From Aegilops tauschii subsp. strangulata (lineage: Eukaryota > Streptophyta > Magnoliopsida > Poales > Poaceae), in contig NC_053039.3 of assembly GCF_002575655.3 (NCBI RefSeq), positions 240,104,622 to 240,168,621 of the forward strand: DNA of 64,000 bases, in the 5' to 3' direction. Position 1 is the first letter of the stretch. The number at the start of each line of letters is the position of its first letter. The translations under genes and the position numbers were made by a program. Positions 46,953 through 59,110 of the stretch are shown one piece after another. The notes beneath the pieces were generated by a model that was not told where the DNA came from, searched no databases, and was given only the letters and a program-made list of their open reading frames with translations.

Positions 46953-48278
46953 TCTGGATGGGGTTGGTGCCGGCCTCCCGTGGTCCACTGTTTATGATGG
47001 CATCGGTGGCGTTGGCACATGTAGATAGGGCTCCTAGAAACCCTCTTCTTTTGTTCCCTTCGAGGAATCGAGACAAACCCCGTGGGGACGTGTAAAGGGG
47101 CTGTAATGCCTTTTGTTGATATCATCCTTATTATGAAGATTTACGAATGCATGTCCTGCTTTGGCTCGGCCTCCCCTTTCCAACTTCACGGTAGCTTGGT
47201 GCTCTATGACGACAGGTCCCGGTCCCCAGGTGGGCTGCAGCCGTCGCTGGTATGCCAGGTCGCGATGCCGTGGTCAAGGCCAGGAGGTGAGCGGCCCGAG
47301 GTCCAGTAAGAGCTCCTGAGGCGCGATCCTCAAGAGGTCCCCTTTAGCGTGCAAGCGGCTACCTAAAGGTAGGAAAGGGAGGCGATGTCGCCGTAACAAG
47401 GCTACAACATGTGGGAATCCTATGCCGTAGCGCTTGGCTGACCCAAGTGCAAAACTTATCTTAGCGGTCCAGGGTGGATTCCTTGTGCAGCGCCAGACTC
47501 CTTGTGTGTCGGCAGCCGTAGTGTGGCCAGGTTAGGCCCGTGCAAGTCTCCCCCTCTTTCCCACGCTCTTCTGTGTGCTCTACGTCCTCGGGTCCCGGCC
47601 CTCGAGCGAGCTCAGCCGCCGCTGGTATGCCAGGTCACGACGTTGCGGTCAAGGCCAGGGGGTGAGGGCTGGAGAGCCAGTAGGAGCTCCTGAGTCGCGA
47701 TGCTCAGGAGCGCCTCCTTTTAACGTGCAAGCGAATTGCATGGGAAAAGAGGGAGCCCGCGGTACCACCTGTTGTCGCCCTCGAGAGGTACCTGCAGGTT
47801 AGCGTGAGGAGGGGTACAAATTGCAACCACGCTTGCCAGTCTGCCACTGGTCGTTCCGCAAGAAGATGAAGGCACTGAGGGCCTGGTGCGGTGACGTGCC
47901 GCGAGCTAGAGCTCGACCGCTCAGATTTGTTAGCGTTGCAGGGACGGACCCAAGCACAAGCGTCGTGCCAGCATGAGTAGCCCCCGTTGCGGGATGAGCA
48001 AGGGGCCGATCGGCGACGCGGGCGGCCGCGGAAAGTGACAATCAAGCAAGTGATGACTATAAATAACTCATGCATGGGAACCGGCTAGATTAGATAAACA
48101 CGAGAACGATACATGCCACTGGGATGGACCCGAGCGGCCTGGGGATGATGCAGCCCGAGGGGCGCCCCAGTAGAGTAATCTAAATACGCAAAAGGATACA
48201 TGCCGCAAGGACAGGCCCGTGCGACCTAGGAATAATGCAGCCCGAGGGGCGCTCCCACCTGAATAAACTTGGAAAATT
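46953..48278. other. Repeat-rich non-coding region of element N
   Basis: Two direct repeats are visible. Segments starting GCTGGTATGCCAGGTC at 47246 and 47621 are 375 bp apart and share about 120 bp, including GGAGCTCCTGAG-like blocks. Segments around TGCAGCCCGAGGGGCGC at 48149 and 48236 are 87 bp apart. No supported gene is present. It separates the RT remnant from the antisense ORF. Confidence 0.6.
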
Positions 48279-51200
48279 TCACCTGGTTCCGTTGTTGAAG
48301 TATTGTTGAGGTAGCCAAAGACGCGTGATGAAGGAGCCGCTCCTCATCAGCCACCAGGGTCCTGAGCCTCTAGAGGCTCGGGCAGTTCCTTGAGGACCGT
48401 CTCCATCTCCGCCAGGACTGCGTGATGCCTGGCTTCCTGAGCCGCCAGGGTGTTCTGTAGATGACGCTGGAAGGCGGCTGCCACGCTCGGCAGGCCAAAT
48501 GGCATGCGGACATAGCTGTGAGGTGGGCCCTCGCAGCGCCCGACACGCGAAGGCCAGAAGCGCTCTTGAGACACGGCTCTGTTGAGCCCTGGAATGTCGA
48601 CGCATACGCGCAGCCTGCCGTCCTCGCCAGGATGGGGAGCTGCGCCAGGTGGGCGGCGGTCGCCGCGCATGGTCCTTTCTTCTTGAAGCTCCTGGGTGGC
48701 CTTGACGATGAACTCCTGGGCGCCGAGCGCTCGTCACCCAGTGCCCTCCTGAGGGAAACGTGCCACAAAGCATGCCTCCACATGGTGCCCGAGCGCCTCC
48801 CTCGTGATGTTGGTTAGGTCTGAGGCCCTCTAGAAGAGAGCCCCCGAGCCTCGCCCGAGGAGGGCGCCGGGCATGCCTTCCTATGCGAGGGAGGGAGGCG
48901 CCCCAGGTGCGGGCACTAATCCCGAGGCGGCGCCGCTGGAGACACCGCTCTCTTGAGGCCCTGTGCGGAGTAGTTGCTTCTTCTTCTTGGGAATAGCCTC
49001 AGGAGGGTACTGGACGCCCTCGCTGTTGGGGTCTTCGATCGCTACGGCTTGGAAGGCGTGCTCCAGGAAGCACACCGCATCTCTTTCTTCGTAGGGGACT
49101 GTGATGATTCTGCCACTTCCTGGCATCTTGAGGACGTTGTAGCCATGGTGGGTTACTGCCATGAAGTTGGCTAATACTGGGTACCTAAGGATGGCGTTGT
49201 ACGGCAGACTGATGTGGGCGACATTGAAGTCGAGGAGCTCGGTGCGGTAGTTGTCGCGTTGGCCGAAGGTGACAGGGAGGCGGACCTGCCCTATCAGGGT
49301 GGTGGAGCTGTCGGTCACTCCTGAGAAGGGCTTGGTAGGTTGTAGCTGATCGTATGGAACTTGGAGGCTATCGAATGTCTTGACGGATAGGACGTTAAGC
49401 CCTGCACCACCGTCGATGAGGGTCTTGGTGACTTGGACATTGCTGATGACAGGCGAGCAAAGCATCGGGAGGGCGCCGGCGATCGCCGCGCACTTGAGCT
49501 GGTCTGACGAGCTGAAGGTGATGGCGCACTTGGACCACCTGAGCGGGCGCGTGGCCTCGAGTCTAGGAAAAGCCGCGTTCACCTCGCGAGTAAACTGCTA
49601 GAAGACACACTGGGATGCTAGGGCCTGAGCTCCGCCCAAGATGCAGGCGATAGCGCGTGGTTCCTAGAAGCCCCCAGCCCCTCGTCCTGATGATGGTTGT
49701 CGTTCCTTCTTGGTGGCGGCGGCAGTGGAGGGAGACCAGCATTGCCCTGAGGGCGGTCCTCGCGAGGCTGGTCCCTCCATGCGCCCTCACGAGGCTGGTC
49801 CTGCCAGCGGTCCTCACGAGGCCGGTCGCGCCACTCCTGGTGGGGGCCGCGGTCGTCCCAGCGCCCCCCACCTTGTCCTCCTCCTCGGCCGTAGCCCCAG
49901 TCGTTGCGCTCGGGGCGTCGATCAAAGTGTCCATCTTGGATGGCCCGGAGCTCCTGACGGTCGTTGGTGTTGTGGCTGTGTACGTTGTGGAAGGCGCAGA
50001 ACGGACGGCTGCTCTTGGACGACTCGGGGTGGTCCCAGCCGCGCGTCGTGTCTTGCTCCGCCGCAAGCACGACCACCCCCTTGCGCTTCACGTCATTGGC
50101 CTTGGCTTTCTTCTCCTCTTGATCGGTGGCAGGGAGCTCGAGGAGGGAGAGGCGCCCCTCCTCAGCTCTTGCGCACTTGGTCGCCATGTTGAACAGCTCC
50201 AGAGGCGTGCAAAGCTCCTCGTGGACGGCGAGCTCCTCCTTCATCTTGACGTTGCGGACGCCCTCGGAAAACGCTGAAATGATTGCCTAGTCTGTCACCT
50301 TGGGGATCTTGAGGCGAACGCTGTTGAAGCGCTGGATGTACTTCTGCAAGGTCTCTCCTGGTTGTTGCTTGATGCGGCGTAGGTCACCCGCGGCCAGAGG
50401 GCGGTCACGAGTACCCTGGAAGTTGGCGACGAAACAGTCGCGCATCTCACCCCAGGAAGAGATCGACCCCGGGGGCAAGTTCAGGAGCCACGAGCGAGCA
50501 CCATCTTTGAGAGCCATGGGGAACCAGTTCGCCATGACTTTCTCATCGCCATTGGCCGCCTCGATGCTCAGCTCGTAGAGCTGCAAGAACTCCGCAGGGT
50601 GGGGGGTGCCGTCGTAGCGAGCAGGCAGGTCTGGCTTGAATTTGCCCGGCCAGGCGACAGTATGCAGCTCTGGAGTGAAGATGTGGCAGCCTGCTGTGGC
50701 CACCGGGGACCTCTACAAAGGTGGAGCCTGCCCTTGGTGTCCGCGCACCGCCACCGCAGGCGGCACGCGGTCTTGTCATGGTGGCGCCGGGAGCGCAGGA
50801 GCGTTTTCTTGCGGCCGGGGAACTTCTTGGCAGCTTCCTTCTTCTCGTGCGGGCGCCTGGCGCGATGGGTCGCGCCGGGGGGGGCGCCTTTGCGCCAGGG
50901 CGCCGTCTTGGTGCGGGGGTGGCAGAGGCACCCAGTGGGCTACGTCACCCGCGGCTGGAGGAGGGCGAGGTAGCGAGAGAGACGGGACAGGCGAGCCCCC
51001 AGCGGCGCTGACGAGCTCGGCGATGCGGTCCAGCCAGTCCTCGTAGAGGTCGTCGACTGGGCGGTAGCGCAAGAGCTCGCGTGTCATGAGCAGCACGGCC
51101 TGTGTGTCGATGGGCGCGCGACGAGCGTGGGACGATGAGCCGGCCGGAGTCAGCGATGGGGTGGCGGTGCGGCCGTCTCGCCGCACCGAGGGGTGCAACG

Positions 51201-51354
51201 AAGATGCCTGCTGCTCCTTTCCCGCTGGGCTGGTGGCGGCATTGGCAGCGGGTGATGGAGAACGACGGGGAGGCCCGCCGACAGGGGCTGTCTGAGCGAC
51301 ACGAGTGGCGAGGGCGGCCCAACGCTCGGTGCAGGCTCGACGCGCGTCTGCCAT
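48279..51354 (-). pseudogene. Element N gag-protease and RT remnant
   Basis: Read leftward. An Ala/Pro-rich N-terminus (MADARRACTERWAALATRVA at 51354) is followed by a frameshift into the gag core (KFKPDLPARYDGTPHPAEFL, LKDGARSWLLNLPPGSISSW, CFVANFQGTRDRPLAAGDLR). A stop at about 50287 (TAG for CAG) is followed in frame by AFSEGVRNVKMKEELAVHEE. A zinc-binding-like segment has CAFHNVHSHNT. The protease at 49582-48881 has KTLIDGGAGLNVLS. The RT remnant has DGRLRVCVDIPGLNRAVS and MPFGLPSVAAAFQRHLQNTL and then ends. The catalytic DD, RNase H and integrase are absent. The gag resembles that of Tat elements. Confidence 0.75.
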
Positions 51355-51426
51355 GGATGCGGTGGAGCGGTGGAACGTGGATTGACGGAAGGAAAGCTTC
51401 TGCGCACCCCTACCTGGCGGGCCAAA

Positions 51427-52312
51427 TGTCGGATTTCGGGTTCCGGCAAAACCCTTAAGGTTCCAACACTAGGGTGCACATGAAGATCTCTCCCTTCCCT
51501 AGCTCACCCACTCACCATGATCTCAAGGCTTAGCACATCGAACTCGAAGAACAAAGGACACAGGGTTTATACTGGTTCGGGCCACCGATGTGGTGTAATA
51601 CCCTACTCCAGTGTGGTGGCGGATTGCCTCGTAGTCTAAGGATGAACAAGTACTAGGGAAGAACAGCCTCCTGAGGAGAGGTGTTCTGGGGCTCGATGAG
51701 CTTGTGTGGTTGAGGATGGTCTGAATGATCCCCCCTTGCTAAGGTGGTGGCTAGTCCTATTTATAGAGGCCCGGGTCCTCTCCCCAAATGTTAGGCGGGA
51801 AGGGATCCCACAACGGCCAATTTGAAGGGGGACAGCTAGTACAAGTTATCCTGACAAAAGGTGGTCTCCGCCTGCCAAAGGCTCTGGTGGTGACGCTGTC
51901 GTGGGCTCCGCGATGACCTCCGTCATGCCGTCCTGCTGGTCTTGGTCTTGTTGCACCGATATGGAAACCTTTGCCTGATGCCTCGGGACTCCTTGCATGT
52001 GCCTGCCTCTTTAGCACCAAAGAGGAAATGAGTACACTGCGCGCGCTCGCGCCCGCTTGGCCTTGGTCGTCATGTCTTGCATCACAATAACCTCGTGAGG
52101 TGCCCCTCGCCTTGATCTCTCCGCCCCTTGCGAGCCAGCCTAGTGAGGCCGCCCCCGAGGAGGTCTTGCATCGTCCGCCTCGCGAGGCTTGGCCCCTCGC
52201 GGGGGTCTTAAGTGTTTGCTGATCAAGATGGGTCGTACATGGCCGCTGGTGGAGCCACGTCGTGGGCCGCAGGCAGGCAAGTCTGGGGACCCCCGTTCCC
52301 AGAACACCGACA
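51427..52312 (-). repeat. 5' LTR of element N
   Basis: 886 bp, TGTCGGATTTCGGGTTCC to ACACCGACA on the plus strand. On the sense strand it is followed by the primer region ending in CAGGTAGGGG. This fixes the orientation with gag. Confidence 0.85.
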
Positions 52313-52317
52313 CCAAG

Positions 52318-53693
52318 GGACCCTTACAGCCCTTGGAGAGGTGCAGGAACCATCAAGGTGGCGCCAGAGGGTAATACCTCTGCTGCCGAAAAGGTTCAGA
52401 GCGCCTCCATTGTTGAGGAACATTGTACCCTTATGGGTACGATGGTTGAAAAGGTTCAGTCCGCTAAAAGCGGATTGAATGAGGCCTATACTAGCCTTCT
52501 AATAGGCTTTGAGGTATGTGATGTAATATTTTTTAACTATAAAAAGAATGCATGTGTATAGTCAGTAGCCACTGAAACTCTGTTAGGTGTTCGTTTAAGA
52601 AAAGCCGAACAGAGGATCGAATAGTTCTCGCAGGAGATTAACATATACGTGTATTTGAACAAACGGACGTCAAAGTTAGCGGCAACCGCCTATGCCGATG
52701 AAGCGTCCGAACTGAAGCGGCGGTTGGAGCGGGCCGATGAAGAGCTCATCCGCACCAACAAACGATTGGTGGAGAAGCAAGGTATGCAATGCCCATTCAC
52801 GTCTGAAAATGATATAGCTTGTTGTTGTGTTATCTTGCTGAGTTTTGTTATGATGCTCACAGTTGACGCGTCTGAGGTCGAGACCCTCAATAACGTGCTG
52901 GCCGAGGCCAAGAAGGAGGCGGAGGGGGAACGAGCCGCCCGCCAAAAGCATGAATCACGGGTGGAGGAAGTCCAGCAAGAGCTCAAAGATGCCATAATCA
53001 AGTGTGATTCCTTGGAGCGCAAGATTGCAGAGCAAGATTCCGAACTTGCTAAGGCCTTCCAAAGCGCGCATGAGGCCCGGGTTGAAGCCCAAGGCACCTG
53101 CCGGGAGATCCAAGAGGCCAAGCAGATCGCGACGGGTAAGGCCTTTAATATACAGAGCAAATTTGTGAGGAGAAAGTACCTCTTACTGACCTAGATTTGG
53201 AGTTTTCCAGGAGCGTTTGCAGATCTGCCCCAGAGTATTGCTGATGCTGCGGAGTTCTTCCGAGCCGAAGAGGGAAGCTCAATGGAGAAGCTGTTCTGGT
53301 CGCAGTACCTTGCGCCAGAGCATCCAGTGCCCCTCAGCGATCAGCTGAAACAGTTGACCGAACTGCATAGGGTGGCCGGATTAGCTATGAGGGATATTAT
53401 AGTCCGTCTCTGCCCGCCGAGCCCATACCCAGTATCTACTCGGGCTCGTGAAGCGGCTAGTCAGTGCCTGCCCCCGGCTGGATGCCATAAAGCAGTCGGT
53501 CTGTATCGAAGGTGCTCGGATGGCCTTCGCCCATGTCAAGGTACAGTGGGCGAAGATGAACGTCGTGAAGCTGGCAACCAAGGGACCGCCCGCAGGCAAG
53601 GAGCACCGCACACCGGAGCGGTATTTTGATGAAGTCTTGGAAGGTTCCCGCATTGTAGAGGACCAGTGTTCGAAGGACATTATTTTCGAATGA
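52318..53693 (+). pseudogene. F2 antisense gene, 3' exons (coiled coil)
   Basis: This continues the exon split by N. It contains SAKSGLNEAYTSLLIGFEV, a donor at 52513, a coiled-coil exon ELKRRLERADEELIRTNKRL, an intron at 52782-52862, a long coiled coil (LAEAKKEAEGERAARQKHES), an intron at 53136-53210, and a last exon with EKLFWSQYLAPEHPVPLSDQ. After a shift near 53440 it ends CSKDIIFE. Intron positions equal those of F1, with lengths 81/81 and 75/75 for the last two. F2 keeps CAG where F1 has TAG at 28319. Confidence 0.65.
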
Positions 53694-54877
53694 ATGTATC
53701 CGTGTTGCCCGAACTTTGTATTATGAGACAAGGCTGATGTAATGTGTTGCTTGTTTTACCTCTAATTCTTTTCCTCCTGTGCGGCCATTTACGCTATCTG
53801 AGAGTTGTCCAGTCGTCGGCTTCAGCCCCCACGTACGTAGTACGGGGGTGTTCGGAATGGCACCTGGACACACTTGACCCAACGGCTTGGTCCTTAAAGG
53901 AGGTGTTAGTGCGACGAACCAGGCAATCAGACTATGTGGCTTTATCGCTCTCACTTAGCCATAGGAGTTTGACAATGAGATCGTAGGCGCAGCTCCTGGA
54001 ATTATTCAATTATCCGAACTTGGGTGCTGTAGACGCCTGCCCGGGTGGAGACCGGTCCTTCGCGTAATGCGGAAAAAATCGCGAGAGATTTAGACTTAGT
54101 CACCGAATAGCTGGCCAGCTCTCACCGCATCATGACAATCAATTTTCGGCTTTCTCTACTGAGGTGTTTATCTGGATGAACCGGAAACACAATCACAGTA
54201 GTTCTCCCTTTACTACCATAGCCGAACGAGCGGAACATAAGGTAGTAACCACTGGAGCCGGGCAACCCAACTGTTGACCAAAGACATGATTCGGAGCCGA
54301 TGCATATAATGCTATATTCGAGACGCCGAATTGTACTATAAAAGTGTTCAGATTTGTTTTATTTTTAAGAAATGTACGTGGCCGAATGGAGCCCCTGGCG
54401 ATTTAAGTCGTACCGAGGTGTACATGGCAATCAAAAAAAGAGGGAATACAGATTAGAAAATAAGCCAGTACCGAATATGTTGGGCGAAAAACTGTTTCCG
54501 TTATAGTCTGATTGATACGTCAAAACGTATTTTTACAAATGATGCGATAAGCATCGACGCTATTTTACATGCCGAGCACCAGGGAAAGCTGTGTACGGGT
54601 CCCAAAAAAGGAAGAGGTGATTTTAAAGATCCTTTAGAGACTCTGCCACACGTCTGCGCCGCTTGGCTCCTTGGTGTGTAATCCTTCGAGAGGATCAACG
54701 ATCGGGTTTTCATAAAGTGCCTGGAAAAGGTGCCCTTGGTACCATCACAAGTTGACGTGGGTTCTAAGGAACCTGAAAAAATAAAAATAAGGAAAAAAGG
54801 ATATGAGGGTCCACATAGGGTATAACCGTATTGTGGATTTTATCTGTAATATGCCTCCATCTTTGCCAATGGTATCT
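53694..54877. other. F2 spacer between convergent genes
   Basis: Homologous to the F1 spacer and of nearly the same length. It includes a translated-looking shared stretch near 53810-53980 (SASAPTYVVRGCSEWHLDTL in one frame), also present in F1 and F3. No pol is present. Confidence 0.6.
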
Positions 54878-57800
54878 TTAGTGTGTAGTTATGTACGCGT
54901 GGCACATGTGCCGCAATTTGGTTAGGGCTGAGATGGATGCCGAACTGCTAATCGAGCTTCGGACGAGCTGGACTGTCGCTCTGCAGGGTAGTCCAGACGC
55001 GTTTAATGGCGTCCGAGGGCTTGACTGCCAATATAGTATTTGGCATGACAAGGCCCCCCTGTACTTCCGCTGCAAGGGCCGCGGTGTGCTCCTCGGTACG
55101 GAGGGAGCGCTCCGTGTTTCCATTGACTGTTATAACACCATGTGGACCGGGCATCTTGAGTTTGAGATAGGCATAGTGCGGGATCGCATTGAAGCGAGCG
55201 AACGCGGTTCGTCCGAGCAGTGCATGATAGCTGCTGCGGAAGGGGACGACGTCGAAGGTCAAGTACTTGCTTTGGAAGTTGTCCGGGGAACCGCAGATGA
55301 CTTCCAATGTGATTGAGCCCGTGGAACGGGCCTCTACACCAGGTATTGCTCCTTTAAAGGTGGTTTTGGTGGGTTTGATTCTTGACGAATCAATACCCAT
55401 TTTGCGGACCGTGTCCTGATAGAGTGTTAAGGCTGCTGCAGCCGTCCATGAGGACCCTCGTAAGGTAGAATCCATCGATAATTGGGTCGAGTACCAACGC
55501 GGCCGAGCCTCCGTGACGGATACTAGTCAGATGGTCTCTGTGATCGAAAGTGATCGGACAGGCTGACCATGGATTGAATTTTGGGGCGACTGGCTCTATC
55601 GCATAGACGTCCCTTAGAGCGCGCTTGCGCTCCCGCTTAGGGATGTGAGTAGCGTATATTCACCATTTTGACCTCGGGGGAAATTTCTCCTGTCCCCTGG
55701 TGTTCGGTGGGTGGGGCTCCTCGTCGTCGTCCTCACTGGACGACCCCTCCTTCTTATGTCTGGTGTTTAGCTTACCGGCCTGTTTAAAGACCCAACAACT
55801 TCTGTTGGTGTGGTTGGCAGGCTTGTCGGGGGTGTCGTGAATCTGGCAAGGTCAGTCGAGTATTCGGTCTACGCTAGGTGAACTATCTTTATTTCTTTTA
55901 AATGGCTTCTTCCGTTGACCAGATTTGGAGCCATTGAATCCGGCGTTGACCGCCGTGTCTTCGGTATTATCATTGTTACTTCGACGCTTGTGTTTGTTGC
56001 TTCGGAGCCTGCCGCTGCCGTTTCTAGTTTCAGAAGTACCAGTGTCACTGGTACCGTTGTTGCTACAGGCTAACTAGCTATCCTATCCCGCGCAAAAGCG
56101 GGTCATGAGTGCTGTAAGGGCCGCCAGGGACTTTGGCTTCTCTTGGCCGAGGTGTCGGGCGAGCCATTCTTCACGGACGCTATGTTTAAAGGCCGCTAGG
56201 GCTTCAGCATCCGGACAGTCGATGATTTGGTTCTTTTTAATTAAGAACCTTGTCCAGAGTTTTCGGGCTGACTCTCCGGGTTGCTAGACTATGTGACTAA
56301 GGTCATCGGCATCCGGGGGTCGTACATAGGTACCTTGGAAGTTGTCTCTAAAGGCATCTTCCAAATATTCCTAGCTGCCAATAGAATTTTCTGGGAGGCT
56401 GTTTAACCAGTGATGTGCTGGTCCCTTGAGTTTAAGGAGAGATATTTGATGGCATGTAGATCATCACCGCGAACCATGTGAATGTGGAGAAGGAAATCTT
56501 CAATCCAGACTGTGGGATCTGTCGTGCCGTCATATGAATCGTTGTTCACGGGTTTGAACCCCTCTGGGAACTGGTGCTCCATTACCTCGTCGGTGCAACA
56601 TAGGGGGTGTTCGGCGCCTCTGTATCGGGCAATGTCGTGACATAGTTCGGATGAAGTCCGTATGCAATTTTCGGCCCGATTGAGGTTGTGCTTGTCGCGC
56701 CAGGCCTGACGGTCGTCCTCTCACACTAGGGCACGTCCCCTTGATCCATAGATTGATCTGGTTTGACCGGCTCTATTGTCCAGGTCCTTTCGTAGGTCAT
56801 ATGTGTATTATGGAGCCGCCGCTCCCCTGCTTTTATGGCGAGGTGGTGCGGGCTGGTGCTCGGCTTGAGTTGCCGCTCTGTCCCGGCCATGCGGTGGTCG
56901 GTCAGGTCTGTCAGCAGCGTCACGCATCGGCGGTATGGGCTCCGGTGCCTCGTCGTCGATTTGGGGTATCAACTTGCGCTTCGGGTAGCTCTTTGTTGGG
57001 CGTTCAAGGCCGTATTCCTCGGCTGCCAGGACATTAGTCCATTTGTCATTGAGTAAGTCCTGATCAGCTTGAAGCTGCTGCTACTTCTTGTTCAGGCTTC
57101 TTGCGGTGGCAATTAGCCAGCGCTTAAAGCGCTCTTGTTCGAGGGGTTCCACCGGCACGATGAAATCTTCATCGCCGAGGCTCACATCTTCTTCGGAGAT
57201 CGGTAGGTAGTTACTATCCTCTGAGCCCTCGTTCTCGATAGGATCGTCGGGGTTTATCTGCCCATCCTCCCAATCATCATGTTCGGATGTTGGCTCTACA
57301 GGGGCTTCGGGGTCTTCGGCATTCTCCGGAGTGTTATTATCTCCGGTGCCGGTATTGCTGTCTTTGCCGCAACGCGATTTTGAGCGGCACCGTTGACGTC
57401 AACGCTTTAGAGGGGCTTGGGCGGGCTTGTACTCAACCAGATCCTTCCTGCCGTCGTCGCCGTCCTCTTTGGGTGTGTCCACCATGTACACATCATATGT
57501 GGAGGTGGCCGTCCATCGTCCGGTAAACGGAGGGTTTTGGCCTTGTTCGTCTCCGACATCGTCGTCCATACCGTCGATGTCTTCGGAGGCGTAGTCCAGC
57601 ATGTCGGTTAGATCTTCGACAGTGGCTATGAAGTGGGCGGTGGGTGGGTCATAAAATTCCCCGCTCTCAGCCCCTAGTCTGGGCTGGGCATAATTCGAAA
57701 GTGATCCTTCCGTAATGGTGAGTGATCACATTAAGTCCAGAGCCTCGTTTAAAGGCGAGGGTTGGGCAGAGAAACGAGAGTCCGTGGGGCTGTCCGGGGT

Positions 57801-58170
57801 TGGGGCCTCCTGGCGGCGCCCGCTTGACATGGACCTCGATAGTTCGGAGTTAGAGTTTGGCGGAGTGTCCATAAGTGCAGAGAGTCCGGCGGGCTCTAGA
57901 CTCCGTCTTCGGATCTGATGGCCTGCTCTAGATGTAAGGCCAGAGCGGTAATCGGGGCTGCGAACCCTTGGAAGATCAAATCTCCTCAGATATTGGCGAC
58001 ATAATTTAGGTTCCCGAAGCTGATCTGATGACCAAGGGCGTAGCTATCGATCTGCTCGAGGTGGCCAATCGAGTTGGCACATAGCGCGAAGCCGCCGAAC
58101 ACGAAAATATGGCTGGGGGAAAAATCTCCCTCGAAACAACATCATTGTGGATGACCGAACGAGCCATCAA
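54878..58170 (-). pseudogene. F2 gag-protease, heavily decayed
   Basis: Read leftward from the primer region (58214 down). Fragments are recognisable by comparison with F1 and F3: YASEDIDGMDDDVGDEQGQN (57602), then badly broken gag, then a 175-codon open stretch from 55475 with LYQDTVRKMGIDSSRIKPT and YHALLGRTAFARFNAIPHYA. The protease DGG motif is disrupted just upstream (frame break near 55430). Many stops make a clean exon-by-exon reading impossible. Plus-strand ORFs over this region are shadows. Confidence 0.7.
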
Positions 58171-58214
58171 ATCCTATGTCGACAGCAAAGAGGAACTCTC
58201 AATGAAAGCACCAA

Positions 58215-58685
58215 TGTCGGTGTCAAAACTAGCGGATCTCGGGTAGGGGGTCCCGAACTGCGTCTAAGGATGAAGGTAACAGGAGACAGGGGACACGATG
58301 TTTACCCAGGTTTGGGCCCTCTTGATGGAGGTAATACCCTACTCCCTGCTTGATTGACTTTGATGAGTATAGGGGTTACAACAGTTGATCTACCACAAGA
58401 TCGTAATGGCTAAACCCTAGATGTCTAGCATGTATGATTATGATTGCCCCTACGGACTAAACCCTCTGGTTTTTATATAGACACCGAAGGGGACTAGGGT
58501 TGTACAGATTCAGTTTATAGAGAAAGGAATCTTCATATCCGAAGGCCAAGCTTGCCTTCCACGCCAAGGAGAGTCCCATCCAGACACGGGGGAAAGCCTT
58601 CTATCTTGTGTCTTCACAGCCCACCAGTCTGGCCCATGTCACATAGCCCGGACGCCCGGGGACCCCCTAATCCAGGACTCCCTCA
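58215..58685 (-). repeat. 5' LTR of F2
   Basis: 471 bp, TGTCGGTGTC to ACTCCCTCA on the plus strand, followed by TSD ATCAC. It keeps the canonical ends that the left LTR has lost. It faces the F3 5' LTR head to head across 425 bp of element A gag. Confidence 0.85.
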
Positions 58686-58690
58686 ATCAC

Positions 58691-59110
58691 CGGTGGAGTA
58701 CTTGGTCCTGCCCCTGGTGTATTAAACAGATTCATGGGCTCGTAATGGAAAGGCAGGTGGCTCTGGTGCCTCCTTCGAAGGACTGCATTGGAAGCCTTCT
58801 GATCCAGGATTAAACGCCAAGCTTCTGCTTTCACGTGCTCCGACTCAGCCTCAATCTGAGCCCTTATCGTTACCATCCTGCCATTCTCTGCATTGATATC
58901 CTCCTGGGTCTTGATCATCTGTTCCTTAAGCTTAGCAATCTCTGCGTTGCGCTCAACTTGGTTTTTTGCTGTGACCTCGGTCCCCATTAAAGTTGTTAAC
59001 TCATTCATCAATTCCAACAAAACCTGAGTCGGCGGCCTGGCTGAACCGGATCTTGAAGGGTCAGTAGATGCTGCTCCAGCCGTCGTACTGTTGAGAGTCG
59101 GCGCTGTGCG
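58691..59110 (-). pseudogene. Element A gag, N-terminal fragment between F2 and F3
   Basis: An open frame read leftward from the F3 insertion to the F2 insertion: LLELMNELTTLMGTEVTAKN, KLKEQMIKTQEDINAENGRM, then AEAWRLILDQKASNAVLRRR and a proline-rich end (TPGAGPSTPPV). The first 80 codons look like a coiled coil. The frame is uninterrupted over this interval. It joins to 42421 after removing F2 and one TSD. Confidence 0.65.

Larger units (their letters stand above)
44942..52312 (-). mobile_element. Element N: Tat-like gypsy element with antisense B3-type gene, TSD CCGAG/CCAAG
   Basis: The LTRs are at 44942-45840 and 51427-52312. Flanks CCGAG (44937-44941) and CCAAG (52313-52317) differ by one base. 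Sense is leftward: 5' LTR (right), primer region (TTTGGCCCGCCAGGTAGG on the minus strand from 51426), gag (51354-49618), protease (49582-48881), an RT remnant (to about 48279), a repeat-rich non-coding part, an antisense ORF with a B3-type domain, and the 3' LTR. Most of RT, RNase H and integrase are missing. The element is strongly GC-rich compared with its surroundings. Confidence 0.75.
42427..58685 (-). mobile_element. F2: Fatima-like non-autonomous gypsy element, TSD ATCAC
   Basis: The LTRs are at 42427-42898 and 58215-58685. Perfect TSDs ATCAC lie at 42422-42426 and 58686-58690. It has the same plan as F1: gag-protease leftward (58170-54878), spacer, antisense gene on the plus strand, 3' LTR at left. 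It is pol-less. Its LTRs form a different subtype from F1 and F3 (for example GGATGAAGGTAACAGGAGAC in place of GGCGGATGGTAACAGGAGGC). Its gag is more decayed than that of F1 or F3. Element N is nested in its antisense gene. Confidence 0.8.

Noticed and set aside
47228..48258. CRISPR-like or satellite array
   Set aside because: Only two copies of each unit, with long unequal spacing and a eukaryotic retrotransposon context.
56105..57918. Several plus-strand ORFs across the F2 gag region
   Set aside because: They are antisense shadows of the decayed gag, aligned with the same region of F1 and F3 read on the sense strand.
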